From NCBI GenBank assembly GCA_030760725.1, contig JASWHV010000016.1, positions 18,529,084-18,593,083 of the forward strand: a stretch of DNA of 64,000 nt. Reading direction: 5' to 3'. Source of the DNA: Neostapfia colusana (taxonomy: Eukaryota; Streptophyta; Magnoliopsida; Poales; Poaceae). The position numbers were made by a program, and so were the translations under genes. The notes under the pieces were generated by a model, which saw only the letters and a program-made list of their open reading frames with translations, made no database searches and was not told where the DNA came from. Positions within the stretch are counted from its first letter, which is position 1. Each line of letters opens with the position of its first letter. Of the stretch, positions 32,991 to 45,813 are shown in pieces.

Positions 32991-34520
32991 ATGGTTCGCA
33001 CTAGGACCATGCACGAGGTTGGTGGCTCTAGCCAGCAGGGAGGCGATGACTCCCAGTCACCGTCCTACGACAGCACCCCACAGCAGCAACCACCACCGCC
33101 GCCTGCACTTACTCTAGCGGATGTGATAGCGGCACTGGTGGGGGGTCGTGAGGAGCAGACTGACCTGCTCCGCAAGATCGTGCAGAATACGTCCCAGGTG
33201 GGGGGGGGCGGGAGGGGGGCGTCAAGAGAGGGGGCCCCGTGAGCCCCGTGATGTGTGTCGTACTCGGACTTCATGAGTACGCACCCTCCAGTGTTCACTG
33301 AAGCAGAAGCACCACTGGAGGCCGACAACTGGCTGCGGACCATCGAGTCCAAGTTCGGGCTGCTCCAATGTACGGAGCGGCAGAAGACTCTGTTCGCAGC
33401 GCAGCAGCTTCACGGTGCCGCTGGTGCGTGGTGGGCGAACAATGTCGCCTCACGTCCGGCTGGCCATACCGTGGAGTGGGAAGAGTTCCGGGAGGCGTTC
33501 TGCGCCTATCATATCCCTCGCGGGATAATGAAGAGGAAGTTCTAAGAATTTTTGAAACTGAAGCAGGGCGGGAGGAGTGCCCACGACTACTCCCGTGCCT
33601 TCAACCATCTGGCGCAATACGTGTCAGACTACATCTCCACCGAGGAGAAGAAGCGGGAGCACTTCTATCGGGGGTTACACCCCGAGATGAAGACGCATCT
33701 CGTTCAGTGGAATTGCGGCACCTTCAACAACCTCGTCAATGCCGCGATCATGCAAGAGGACGCTCAGCGGGAGTTGGCAGCTGAGCAGCGGAAGCGCAGT
33801 GCTCCACCCAGCAGTGGGGATGGCGCTCCCCAGAAGTACGGCATGGTGTATCGGACACCATCCGGACAGCAGTGGCATCCACCGGCGCGACCTCAGCGGT
33901 TCGGGGGACGTTCTTTCCAGTCACCTCCATCCCGACCGCCGATGCCACCACCGCGACCGCAACAGCAGCAGCAGCAGATGGCACCCCGGGCGTTCCCACC
34001 GCTACAACGCGCCCTGGGTTTCCGTCCGCCGATCAGCGGGGGACCGCCCCGCTTCACTTGCTTCACGTGTGGCCAGGCGGGCCATTTCGCGAAGGACAGT
34101 CCCCAGGGGCAGCAGAGCAGCGGGCAAGCCCTGTTTCAGGGCGGTGCTCGAGGCCGACCTCCGGTCAAGAAGGTTGGTCAGCGAACTGGGGGCGTTCACC
34201 ACCTCGACAATGAGGACGCCCCGGAGGGAGACAACGTGCTGGCAGGTACGTTCACTCTCAACAATCAATCCATCATCATATTATTTGATTCTGGTGCAAC
34301 CCACAGTTTTATAAGTGCATCCTATGTGCCTAAGCATCAAATGCAAGTCTTCCCAATCGACTACACCTATATGATCTGCTCACCGGGAGGGAAGATTTCA
34401 GCAAATATGATGATCCCAAAGGCACCTCTGTGCTTAGGTGGGAAACTATATCCCACCACCTTGATAATCCTTACGGGGCAAAAGATTGATGCAATCTTAG
34501 GGATGTCATGGCTACAATAA
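32991..34520 (+). pseudogene. gag: gag and protease of element F, with stops
   Basis: The ATG at 32991 directly follows AG. The N-terminus is MVRTRTMHEVGGSSQQGG with a Pro run, then TLADVIAALVGGREEQ. A G-rich region near 33200-33245 is disturbed and contains a TGA at 33240-33242. The capsid continues in the same frame with FTEAEAPLEADNWLRTIE and GAAGAWWANNV. A TAA at 33543-33545 replaces a Gln codon. The zinc knuckle CFTCGQAGHFAKDS (34059-34100) has lost its last Cys. Protease FDSGATHSFIS (about 34283-34315) is intact, followed by DAILGMSWL and a TAA at 34518-34520. Not functional as a polyprotein. Confidence 0.88.
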
Positions 34521-35627
34521 CATGGCACTGTCCTGGAGACTCGGACACGGACGGTTCATTTAAACTCTCCATTCCACTGTCCGCATTCCATGGTGTTAGA
34601 CACTCCAGTCCGGGAAGTTTCAGAAATTAATAATGCTGAAGCTCTCAAGTTAGAGGACATCCCCGTAGTCCTGGAGTACCCTGACGTGTTGCCGGATGAT
34701 ATTCCGGGCATGCCACCTGAGCGGGATGTCGAGTTCAAGATCGAGCTAGCACCCGGGACTACGCCCATATCACGGAGACCATACAAAATGGGTCCAAATG
34801 AGCTGGCTGAACTGAAAGAACAGCTCAATGATCTGTTGAGCAAGGGTTTCATTAGGCCGAGTTCTTTGCCTTGGGGATGCTCGGCGCTGTTCATGAAGAA
34901 GAAGGATGAAACCTTGAGACTGTGTGTGGACTACCGGCCGCTCAACGGCGTCACCATCAAGAATAAGTACCCACTGCCCCGCATCGATATATTGTTTGAT
35001 CAACTTGCGGGTGCAAGTGTATTCTCCAAGATGGACCTTCGCTCTGGGTATCACCAGATGAAGATCTGGGCAGAGGATATCCCAAAGACAGCTTTCTCGA
35101 TGAGATATGGATTATATGAATATCTCGTCATGTCTTTTGGTCTCACAAATGCTCCAGCCCATTTCATGTATCTCATGAACTCGGTGTTCATGCCGGAGCT
35201 TGACAAGTTCGTGATAGTGTTCATCGATGATATCTTGGTTTACTCCAAGACAGAAGCTGAACATGCCGAACACTTGGGGATCGTTCTCCAACGACTGCGA
35301 GACCACAAGCTCTATGCCATGTTCAGCAAATGTAAGTTTTGGATCAGCCAAGTGCCATTTCTGGGACATATCATCCCAGCAGAAGGTATTGCGGTTGACC
35401 CAAGCAAAATAGAGCAAGTGCTGAAATGGAAAGCTCCCAGTTCAGTTCGTGAAGTCAGAAGCTTCCTCGGGTTAGCGGGATACTATCGGAGATTCATTCC
35501 AAGCTTCTCCAAGCTCGCTAAACCGATGACAGAATTGCTGAAGAAGGGAACGAAATATGTTTGGAATACAGCGTGTGAAGGAGCGTTCCAAGCATTGGTG
35601 AAGCATCTCACAACAGCCCGGTCTTAG
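34521..35627 (+). pseudogene. Reverse transcriptase of element F
   Basis: It carries on in the protease frame. An uninterrupted stretch from about 34521 to 35624 contains LKLEDIPVVLEYPDVLPDDI, PISRRPYKMGPNELAELK, FMKKKDETLRLCVDYRPLNG, FSKMDLRSGYHQMKIW, MSFGLTNAPAHFMYLMN, the catalytic VIVFIDDILVYS and VRSFLGLAGYYRRFIPSFS. This is the least damaged RT in the window: all core motifs are readable. A frameshift near 35620 ends the frame at 35627, just before RNase H. Confidence 0.92.
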
Positions 35628-37539
35628 CTCAACCGGATACAACCAAGCTCTTTGACGTGTACTGTGACGCGTCCGGTATTGGGCTCAGCTGCGTGTTGAT
35701 GCATGAAGGACGTGTGGTCGCCTATGGCTCACGCCAACTTCAGAACCATGAGCAGCTCTATCCGACTCATGATCTTGAGCTTGCTGCAGTGGTTTTGGCG
35801 CTGAAAATGTGGAGGCACTATCTCCTGGGGAATTTGGTGCCTCAGTACACCGACCACAAGAGCTTGAAGTACATCTTCACCCAGAAGGAGCTGAATATGA
35901 GGCAAAGGAGGTGGTTAGAACTAATCAAGGACTATGATATTGAGATCCATTACCACCCGGCAAGGCAAATGTGGTTGCCGACGCGCTGAGTCGGAAATCA
36001 CATGTCCATAACCTCACTATTACACCGGTGGAGGAGGAAGAGCCGAGTTTATACTTGGTTCCTTATGGATCGCTGTACAACCTTGCCCTCATCCCTACTA
36101 TTAGGGAGGACATCATTGCAGCTCAGAAGATTGATAAGGGTATGGCACATCTCCGGAGAAGGATAGACAACAGGGAGATCAAATGTTTCCGGAAGGATGA
36201 TGAGGGGACGCTATGGTTCAATGACCGCATAGTCGTACCCCGGGATATGGAACTGAGGAAGAAGATCCTCGATGAAGCTCACTTGTCTAAATACTCCATT
36301 CATCCGCACAGCAACAAAATGTGCCAATATTTGAAAAATAAATTTTGGTGGACGCGGATGAAACGGGAGGTAGCGCAGTACGTATCCGAGTGTGATACGT
36401 GTAGACGAGTGAAGGCTGATCAAATGAAAAAATCAGGGCTGTTGCAACCCCTGAAAATTCCAGCATGGAAATGGGAAGATGTGAGCATGGATTTCATTGT
36501 GGGATTACCCCTAACATCCAACAAGCATGATTCCATTTGGGTGATCGTTGACCGACTAACCAAGTCGGCTCACTTCATTCCCGTGCATACAGATTTCCAT
36601 GCCAACAGATATGCGGAGTTATATATTGCCAGGATCCTATGCTTGCATGGTGTACCCAAGACCATAGTCTCAGACTGAGGTGCATTGTTTGTATCTCGCT
36701 TTTGGGAGCAGTTGCACGCTGCTTTGGGTACTAAACTGATTAGAAGCTCCGCCTACCACCCTCAGACAGATGGCCAAAACAGAGAGGGTGAATCAGGTTC
36801 TGGAAGACATGTTGAGAGCATGTGCCATCCACCACGGTAGGAACTGGGATGATCACTTACTGTTGGCGGAATTCTCGTACAACAACGGCTATCAGGGAGT
36901 ATCAAAATGGCACCATATGAAGCTCTCTAAGGGAGAAAATGCTGCACCCCATTAAACTGGTGCGAGTCCGGTGAAAGGGTCACATTCAGGGTTGATGTGG
37001 TGAACGACGCCAAAGAGCGCGTTCGGACGATTCAAGCTAATTTGAAGGCCGCTCAATCCCGGCAAAAGAGCTACGGTGATAAGAGGCGTAGACCGCTGCA
37101 CTTTGAGGTCGGAGAACGCGTGTACCTTCGCGTGTCTCCGATGAAAGGCGTGCACCTGTTCGGTGTCAAGGGGAAACTCGCTCCCCGTTTCATTGGACCC
37201 TATGCTATCACCGAGAAGTGTGGACCAGCGGCGTATAGACTGGAGCTACCGGCATCTCTTGCTTGTATCCATGACGTCTTCCGTGTCTCACAACTGAGAA
37301 AATGTCTGAAGCATACCGCTGCTGTTCCTACCGAAGACATCGGTGAGCTGCAACCGGATTTAACGTATGATGAATATCCGGTGGTGATTATTGATGAGAA
37401 AGCCCGAACCACGCTTAGCCGAACGTTGCGGTTCTACAAAATACTCTGGAGCAACCAAACCGCCGAAGAAGCGACGTGGGAGAGCGAGGAATTCCTTCGC
37501 TCAAATTACACGGAGTTCATGGCGTCTCAGCACGGGTAA
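35628..37539 (+). pseudogene. RNase H and integrase of element F, with chromodomain-like tail
   Basis: RNase H keeps its first Asp (VYCDASGIGLSCVL) and YTDHKSLKYIF; one missing base near 35957 shifts the frame in the HPGKANVVADALSRK region. The integrase zinc part has IHPHSNKMC and CDTCRRVKAD; the core has SMDFIVGLP and TIVSD, where a TGA (36676-36678) replaces the next Arg. Indels near 36775 and 36905 shift the frame around QTERVNQVLEDML. The C-terminus from 36970 is clean: KGKLAPRFIGPYAITEK, VFRVSQLRKCLK and ILWSNQTAEEATWESEEF (chromodomain-like), ending at 37537-37539. Inactive as it stands. Confidence 0.88.
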
Positions 37540-37592
37540 GTCCCTATTACCTCGCTGTCTCTTCTTTTGTAATCTCGGGACGAGATTCTTTT

Positions 37593-37604
37593 AAGGGGGA
37601 GGGA
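37593..37604 (+). promoter_or_regulatory. Polypurine tract of F
   Basis: AAGGGGGAGGGA immediately before the 3' LTR start; primes plus-strand DNA synthesis in live elements. Confidence 0.9.
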
Positions 37605-40600
37605 TGTAAAAGCCCAAGAAAAGGGACTTGCAAAAACTTTTCATCACCTCACAACACCACAGTTTTTGTTGTGGATATATTGTGAAGAATTGTGAAGAGG
37701 AAGTAACCTCCATCAAAAGGGTGATTAGAGGGGAAAGCCCTAACTTTCACACACTAGGATTTCTACACATGAACATGAGAGGTTGAGCTCACCCCTAGAA
37801 CTTAAAAAGTCTTGGGAAGGTTCAGGCCCAGTTTCATGCAAACCCAACACTTTTTAGGCACTTTTGGAGGCATTTGAAAAAGAGGCCAATTTGAATGTAA
37901 ATTCAAATTGCAGCAACTTTCATCACTTAAATTCAAAAGTTAGCTTCATATTCAAACTAAGCACATTTCTCTGAGTTAGCCCACCAATTTTCATCCCCAT
38001 TGGAGTTCATTTTGTTAAGAGCTAAATTTGCAAGAATTCAAAAACTGAATTTGAATTTCAGTTCAAACATGAAACAAACTTAGCCAAACAAAGTTCAAAA
38101 TTGAGAACTCAAATTCAAACCAAAACTTGGGGGCTAAGTCTCACATTCAATTGTGAGTAGCTGGGAATATTTGAGTACCAACAGAAATAAAAAGAATTCG
38201 AAAAGGAATTAGAGGGGAGGCCCACATGTCAGCAGACTTCAGTCTGAAGTTTCCCTCGGGTGATTTTTTCCCTCGGCCGAAGCCTCGCGCGCGCGCCAGC
38301 GCGATTGCACCGGTGCCCCGACCGCCAGCAGCGGTCGAACGGCCACCTCACGGTGCAAAAATCGCGGCTCAAAGGCCAGCGCACACGCTACACCACCCCT
38401 CCTTCCGTTTCCCGAGCGAGAACCACCACACCCCGAGCTCCTTTCTCGGTTCCGTGCAAGAACATAACGCCGACCTCCTTTGATCCCCAGCGTCCGAGAG
38501 CTAGAAACCGTTTCGTTCCCGGCGAGCTATACGAAAAAGGTCCGCTCCAAGGTGCGTGACACGCTCGTGCCGACCGTTCCTCCTCTCGTGCTCCGTCGGG
38601 GTAGTATTTGCCTGTTTATTCATTCGGTGTTCAAAGTACCAAATGGTGCAAAACGTGGAAATTTGGAGTAGGTAGTTCACCACCGGGGGTTCCGAGCTAC
38701 ACACACGTTCTGCACTGGTACACGACCACTTAGGATCGAAAACCAGCGAAAACCATGGGCTAGGGTTACGGTTCTTCGAGATTTTCTGGTCACAACCGAT
38801 ATCGGGCCTAGGTCGACGGTGAGCACGTAGCTCCGGCCATTTCCATGGTCAACCGAGCTCATATTCGTGCTCAGCATGCCACAGCGGAGCTGTAGGAGCA
38901 AACCAATTTGAAGAATAAGGCCCTGAGTAGCCCGAGCGACATCGCCGGAGTAGAGAGAACCACTGTCACCGTCGCGGGCATGGTTCCGGCCATCGCCGAG
39001 CTTCGGTAAGGGCACCAGCGTGTTCTCCGAGTCAAGTTAGGCCCAGGCGGTGAGAACCGTCGAAGGTCGTGCAACGAAACGGCCGGCGGCGAGAACTCCG
39101 GCGAAGCACCGCCGTGGGAGCTGCGGGAGGGCGCGAGGTAGACGAAGGGGGGGCCGGGTCCACCGGTCAGCCTCTGGTCTCGCGCGGGGATCCGTTTGCG
39201 GCCGGGATTCAGTGTGGCAGCGTGGTTAAAACCCCGTGGGCCGCGGTGTGGCCGCATTCTCAGTGGGCCGGTTTAAAGAGTGGGCCCCACCCGCAGAGTT
39301 TAAACATTTTGGGAATTTCCAGTTTTGGTTCAAACTTCAAATGCATAGAACTTTTGCTAGGAAACTCCAAATTCAGTGAACCAAATTTTTCTGAACTCAG
39401 GATTCTGAGTACTTTCCAGCAATACCAATTTAAGCTCATGGAACCTAATTGTTTTCCAGGATTAATTCCCTAAAATTTAAACTGTTGGGAATTTTATCTG
39501 GAGAATTACTTCATGAAAAATTCTGAAATTTGGCTCAGAGGTTCATTGGAAAACCCTTGAGTCACATTAAAATTTTCAGACTCATCCAAGTTCATTTAGT
39601 CCCCCTAATGGGGTGATTAAATGAACTGCCCTGAGAAAATAGAAAAATGTACAGAAACATTTTTCAGATTTTCTCAAATCTTAATTAAGGCATAACTTTC
39701 AGTAGATTTCTTCAAATGACATGAAACCAATTCCATTAAAACCATCTTAAATTCTAGTTTCCAGAAAGTGATGGTTGGAGCCATGAAAACCCCTGGAATT
39801 ACTTAGAGGCTCAAATATTGACCAAATGGGCTTTTATTTGTACAAGGTTCAAATGAACTTTGTTTCAAATTAAACTTGGTCAAGACTCTGGTTAGGACCC
39901 TACCAAGCCACCATAAAAATTTCAGAACTAAAGGGGAGGGCTAGCTAGAGTTATTAGTAATTATTTATTCAAGTTTACACATTGCATTTAAATTGACATG
40001 TAGTATTTCATTAACGTGTAGTCGCTGAAGGCGAGGAGACTCCGGAAGTGCTTGACTTCCTCCTTACGGACAAAGACCTAACTACTGACCAGCAGCAACA
40101 AGGCAAGCCCCGGTTTGCATTAAGCCTTTTATAAAGTTTTACTTTGTTTACATACGTAGTGTGAAGTGTGTATGTGCATTAGGTGTAGGATGGATGAATA
40201 CCCAACTGCATAACCAGAATTTTTCCCAAAGAGTGAGGGTAGTGTCTAGGGCCTTGAATAGACAGGCTATGCTTAATGATTCATAGGACTTCGGTACAAG
40301 TCGAGTAGTTGGATCTACTCGCGAGTTAGGCTTGGGACACACGGGATTGGTTCGAGTGATGTGAGATCACCTTAGTAATGAAAATGAGACTTGGCAGGGG
40401 CTAGGCCGCAGCAAGAGGAAGTCTTGTGTGCGCAGCCCTGTCCGTGCCGATTGAGGACCGATCCATGTGCGGCCCATGCTGATCAAGTTTGAACGTACCG
40501 AAGGCATATCGGATATATGGGCCCCGATAAACCGATGTAACCTAAACCTCCGGGCGTCGAGGCACAGCACACCGATTTATAGGTGTAGGTTGAGGGCAGC

Positions 40601-41485
40601 AAGGTGGAAATCCGCTAATGGGCATAGAGAGATGCTCCGTGTAGGGAACCTCCTGTCCGTTTTGGTGCGACCGGTTCGACGTTTGGGCTGTTGGGTGAAA
40701 GGTTGTCCCGTACGGCATCAAGTGAGCGTGCTGTGCAGCTCCACGGGTGGGCGTACGTGACGTTCTCTTTGGGTGTCCCTGCAGGTGTATATCGAGTCGA
40801 TTCACCGTCCCTCGTGGTGAAGAGTACCACTTGGTCACTGAGTCGTGACGTAGGCTAATGTATGAAATGTGATGATTCAATATTGCTGTTATGATATAAT
40901 TGTATTGCTACATGTGTGCCACCAAATATTGCTTACTAAATTTCAGATTCCTGAACTGTTAATTTGTTGCTAAAAGATGAACTAAGGATGAACTTGTAGG
41001 CGTGCCCATTTGCTGCAATGTTACTATCATATGTTCATTGTACACCTCATGTAGAGTTTCATGCCTAGGTGAGTCGGTTAAGTCTTGTTGAGCCCTCGTG
41101 CTCACGGTTGCTTCATAAGTGTTTTTCAGGTGAGGAGCCACCCACGGACTCGGGTTTGGAGTCCACCGGCGAGGTTTACCCTCCGCCGGGGACCACGGCT
41201 GAGTGGGAGCCGTACACGCCGCGCTGAGCTGAGACGTGCAGCTCGTGTGGGTTGCCCTAGGGCTGGGCAACCGACTTTTGGTAGATAGGCGGGTGTGAGT
41301 TGTGTAATTTAGACTTCCGCTGTGTAATATAAACAATAGTTTGTAACTGAAGTTTGTACCTGTTTGTACAGTTCAGTTGTTTTTCCCTTGTAATATAATG
41401 TGTCCTTATGACGTGTGCTGTCAGGTGTCGCATCGCGCGGCACCACCCTCTGCGATCCTTGATGAGCGGATCCCGGTCCGCCACA
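37605..41485 (+). repeat. 3' LTR of element F (3881 bp)
   Basis: It runs from TGTAAAAGCCC to GGTCCGCCACA. Same internal order as the other long LTRs: AT-rich, GC-rich island (38220-39300), AT-rich, conserved module with CGAAGGCATATCGGATATAT, and tail. The next base, 41486, is inside the RT of E on the minus strand; GATAT (41486-41490) would be its right target copy. Antisense and sense open frames in the module recur in other LTRs and are not called as genes. Confidence 0.92.
40303..40320. repeat. Conserved LTR hairpin (F 3' LTR copy)
   Basis: GAGTAG-TTGGAT-CTACTC. The F 5' LTR starts inside the matching left arm (at the equivalent of 40305). Confidence 0.75.
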
Positions 41486-42330
41486 GATATGTCCCAAGAA
41501 TGGCACTTGGCTGATCCAAAACTCGCATTTGCTGAATTTGGCATAGAGCTTATGGCCCCGTAGGCGTTAAAGAACAATTCTCAAGTGTTCAGCGTGTTCT
41601 GCTTCTGTCTTGGAGTAAACTAAGATATCATCAATGAACACTACCACGAACTTGTCCAGCTCCGGCATGAACACCGAGTTCATGAGATACATGAAATGGG
41701 ATGGAGCATTTGTGAGACCAAAAGACATGACAAGATATTCATATAATCCATATCTCGTCGAGAAAGCCGTCTTCAGGATATCCTCCGCCCGGATCTTTAT
41801 CTGATGATATCCAAAGTGAAGGTCCATCTTGGAGAACACACTTGCACCCACAAGTTGATCGAACAATATGTCGATGCGTGGCAGTGGGTACTTATTCTTG
41901 ATGGTGACGGCGTTTAGCGGCCGGTAGTCCACACACAGCCTCAAGGTTTCATCCTTCTTCTTCACGTACAGCGCCGAGGATCCCCAAGGCGAGGAACTCG
42001 GCCTAATGAAACCCTTGCTCAACAGATCATTGAGCTGTTCTTTCAGTTCAGCCAGCTCGTTTGGAGCCATTTTATATGGTCTCCATTATATGGGCGTAGT
42101 ACCGGGTGTAAGTTCAATCTTGGACTCGACATCCCGCTCAGGTGGCATGCCCGGAAGATCATCAGGGAACACGTCGGGGTACTCCCGGACTACGGGGATG
42201 TCCTCTAACTTGAGAGCTTCAGTATTATTAATTGCTGAAACTTCCCGGACTGGACTGTCTAATAGGAGGGACTGCGGACGGTGTAATGGGGAGTTGAGGT
42301 GAACCGTCCGTGATAATGTTTCTATGACAG
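41486..42330 (-). pseudogene. Reverse transcriptase of element E, cut by F
   Basis: Read on the minus strand: LKLEDIPVVREYPDVFPDDL, a TAT-to-stop change and frame change near 42085 (between GTTPI and the KMAPNELAELK-type segment), then YVKKKDETLRLCVDYRPLNA, FSKMDLHFGYHQIKI (HF for the usual RS), MSFGLTNAPSHFMYLMN and VVFIDDILVYS. A stop near 41565 is followed by decayed RLRD-region sequence and, at 41486, by the end of F's LTR within the QVPFLGHI motif. RNase H and integrase of E are absent. Confidence 0.88.
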
Positions 42331-43851
42331 CGCCATGGTAACTTAGCCATGACATACCTAAGATTGCATCAATCTTCTGACCCTCAAGAATAATCATAGT
42401 GGTGGGTATATCTTCCCACCTAAGCACAGGGGTGCTTTCGGAATCATCATAGTTGCTGAAATCTTTCCTCCCGGTGAGCAGATCATATAAGAACACTCGG
42501 TTGGAAAGGCTTCCAGCTGATTCTTAACCACATATGATGCACTTATGAAGTTGTGGGTTGCAACAGAATCAAATAATATGATGATTGCTTGATCGTTGAG
42601 AGTGAACGTACCCAGCAGCACGTTATCTCCCTCCGGGGCGTCCTCATTGTCGAGGTTGCGAAAGCCACCAGTTCGCTGACCAACCTTCTTGACCGAAGGT
42701 CGGCCTCGAGCACCACCCTGGAACTGAGCTTGTCCGCTGCTTTACTGCCCCTGGGGACAGTCCTTCGTGAAATGGCCCGCCTGGCCACACGTGAAGCAAG
42801 TGAAGTGGGGCGGTCCTCTGCTGATCGGCGGACGGAAATCCGGGGCGTGTTGTCGCGGTGGAAACGCCCGGGGTGCCGTCTGCTGCTGCTGCTATTGCGG
42901 TCTCGGTGGTGGCATCGGCGGTCGGAACGGAGGTGACTGAAAAGAACGTCCCCCGAACCGCTGAGGTCGCGCCGGTGGATGCCACTGCTGTCCGGATGGT
43001 GTCCGATACACCATGCGGTACTTCTGGGGAGCCCCACCCCCACTACTGAGTGGAGCGCTGCGCTTCCGCTGCTCAGCTGCCAACTCCCGCTGAGCGTCCT
43101 CTTGCATAATCGTGGCATTGACGAGGTCGTTGAAGGTGCCACGATTCCACTGAACGAGATGCGTCGTCATCTCGGGGTGTAACCTCCGATAGAAGTGCTC
43201 CCGCTTCTTCTCCTCGGTGGAGATGTAGTCTGACGCATATTGCGCCAGATGGTTGAAGGCCCCGGAGTAGTCATGGGCACTCCTCCGGCCCTGCTTCAGT
43301 TCCAAAAATTCTTGGAGCTTCCTCTTCATTATCCCGGGAGGGATATGATAGGCGCGGAACGCCTCCCGGAACTCTTCCCACTCCACGGCATGCCCAGCCG
43401 GACGTGAGGCGACATAGTTCGCCCACCACGCACCAGCAGAACCGTGAAGCTGTTGCACTGCGAACAGAGTGTTCTGCCGCTCCGTACATTGGAGCAGCCC
43501 GAACTTGGACTGGATTGTCCGCAGCCAGTTGTCGGCCTCCAGTGGTTCTTCTGCTTCAGTGAACACTGGAGAGTGCGTACTCATGAAGTCCGAGTACGAC
43601 ACATCACGGGGCTCACGGGGCCCCCTCTCTTGACGCCCCGCCGCCTGGGCCGTATTCTGCACGATCGTGCGGAGCAGGTCGGTCTGCTCCTCACGACCCC
43701 CCACCAGTGCTGCTATCACATCCGCTAGAGTAAGCGGAGGCGGCGGTGGTGGTTGCTGCTGTGGGGTGCTGTCGTAGGCAGGTGGCTGGGAGTCATTGCC
43801 TCCCTGCTGGCTAGAGCCACCAACCTCGTGCGTGGTCCTAGTGCGAACCAT
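42331..43851 (-). pseudogene. gag: gag and protease of element E
   Basis: The ATG (43851-43849) directly follows AG, as in F. An uninterrupted frame gives MVRTRTTHEVGGSSQQGG, TLADVIAALVGGREEQ, SYSDFMSTHSPVFTEAEE, GSAGAWWANYVASRPAG, FRAYHIPPGIMKRKLQEFL and RKRSAPLSS, and stops at 42894-42892 where a Gln codon of a CAG run became TAG. The same frame continues to an intact zinc knuckle CFTCGQAGHFTKDC. In the protease the active-site motif is FDSVATHNFIS: the Gly of D-S-G is Val, which should abolish activity. A frameshift lies near 42430. Of the four related gags, this has the longest clean capsid frame. Confidence 0.88.
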
Positions 43852-45798
43852 CTGCATCCATACGATAATAAACATCAGTCCCGCAACATATTTCATGCAG
43901 TCAAATGAAATGGGCGTAAAAACATAATGACAATAAAAATCATGCGATACATCTCGTATACAGATAATGTAATAACTTCGCACAAGCTACACCATTACCA
44001 TACGAAATACAAGCTAGTTTAAATCCAAATTGACGGACTTCCTCTTTGGAAGTTCATCACAACTAGGTTTGGTCACTACGAGACGTTACTATCGCCTTGT
44101 CGTCACGTATACTACCCTTTTATCTTCAATACGACACAAACATGGCCTCTAGTAAAAGAAACTTGAGTAAGACTTATACCCCAAACCTTTAACTAGTTGA
44201 AGATATCATCTCATTAGTGGAAGTACTTAAACCCCGTAGGGTACAACAATCTCTCAAATGAGTTCAACTGTCATCCCTCTGTCAGAATGACCAGTTTCTA
44301 CATATCCAAGATTTCGATCTAGTTCTGGGCATTTTCATGACTCAGGTGGAATACTAAAGTTAAAGTTAACTTCAGTATCTTTCCAACGAGTATTTATTTG
44401 CCCTCAGATCAGCTCTGGTTTAAAAGTTAGGGTAATTCAAAGTCAACAGAATTCCTGGAAGAATTTCAACAGCACCTCCCTTGGAAGTTGCTGTTTTCAA
44501 CTCTGGTTTCCACGGAATTCCGTGCTGCAAATACAGACACTAAGAATTACAAAGATGTAACACATCTCCTACCCTTTCTAAAGATGTATGATATGACAAT
44601 TTTGGATTTTTCTATAGTAAGTTATGCTTGAAAAACAGATCAGTCCAGAGAGTGTTTAAATCTGTGCTGGTTCTGGACAGTTTACATCCTCTGGAATTTA
44701 GGCCATATTAAGATGTGTTTCAGCTCTGGAAGTCTACCACAAAGTTGTAGAGTACATAAATACCTTCCCAGAACTAAATACCACACCTACCTGGGCTAAA
44801 AGACCTGTGAGTTATGCTCTGTTGATGTTCAGCAAACTGGCTGCCCAAAACAGAGCACTCTGTTTTCAACCCTTTGGGACTACACTGATAAGCTATAAAA
44901 TTTTTCTCTACCCAACTAGGGTCCTAAATATTGCAACCTAGTGATTTTAGTTCCTTGTTATTATTACCTTTCATGCACATGCCTATACTATGTCAGTACT
45001 ACGTTCCTCACAAAGGAAAATCCTAACCGGATTATACCGGCATATACGTCTCAAGTGTGGCGGTCTCTCGCACACGTTTACTACACGGATACATACGTGG
45101 TTAGTACCTGCAGAAGACCACACAATAGTGATGCACTCAAAGGTTGTGTTTCCATTTCAGGCAGGACCATATTTGAAATTAAATACAAACGCCCGTATCA
45201 TTGTCATACGGCGTCCTTGAGTTAAGCCACGTCTCAAGGTACGTGCTCGTGTTTCAACACCACACGACGGGGAACCCGAGTAAATCATGAATGGGTCATC
45301 ACGGTTGGGAATGTTATCAACCCAACAGATACCACCTACTTCCCTGCAGGGCACGCCGATGGCAAGCGCTGCGTATGTCCCCCTGGTCTACTTCCAGACG
45401 AACACACTCTCGCGTTACTGACCACGCGATGGGGTCTCCACTTACTTGCCTAATGCCCGCTAGGGATCAGCGTTTCATATGAACTCAGGAACATGAAGAG
45501 TCCAAGAGTCTCATATTAACGTCTCACACCAAGCTGTGAGACCTATCCCTGAACCACATTCCTCGTCAGGGGAGCTAACCGAAATTGAACCGCTTTTAGT
45601 GGCGTTCCTTACCATTCTTACCAGAGCGTAGGTGCGTCGTTACATAATTAAAATTCAGAATTATAACACATATGTTAGTCTTGCCACTTTAAGTAACTAT
45701 GCTAATATAGTCCTTACTTGGGCAAACAACCAATTCCTCACCGTAAACCTAAGTTTTCACGTAATACAGTCCTTAAGTACTGTGCTATCCCCAATGCA
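43852..45798 (-). other. Leader of element E, without ORF0
   Basis: Minus-strand counterpart of the F leader. The conserved block with TGGTCAGTAACGCG lies at 45411-45439 (complement). ACTGAT (43879-43874) and an AG directly before the gag ATG mirror F. No gene is supported. Confidence 0.65.
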
Positions 45799-45810
45799 GC
45801 TCTGATACCA
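45799..45810 (-). promoter_or_regulatory. Primer-binding site of E (initiator Met tRNA)
   Basis: On the minus strand it reads TGGTATCAGAGC, three bases from the LTR end; intact. Confidence 0.95.
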
Positions 45811-45813
45811 AGC

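Larger units (their letters stand above)
29837..41485 (+). mobile_element. Element F: plus-strand Ty3/gypsy element inside E
   Basis: Order: truncated 5' LTR, primer-binding site, leader, gag-protease, RT, RNase H, integrase with chromodomain-like tail, polypurine tract and full 3' LTR. It has no ORF0. It is a close relative of E in the opposite orientation. The right border at 41485 abuts the RT of E; the left border is lost in the deletion. The two LTRs differ by about 3% in a rough count over 500 bases, less than the E and C pairs, which suits it being the innermost insertion. Confidence 0.9.

Noticed and set aside
33739..34314. 191-codon plus-strand frame overlapping gag of F (and its mirror at 42543-43142 in E)
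   Set aside because: Out-of-frame shadow of gag/zinc-knuckle coding sequence; its conservation is explained by gag.
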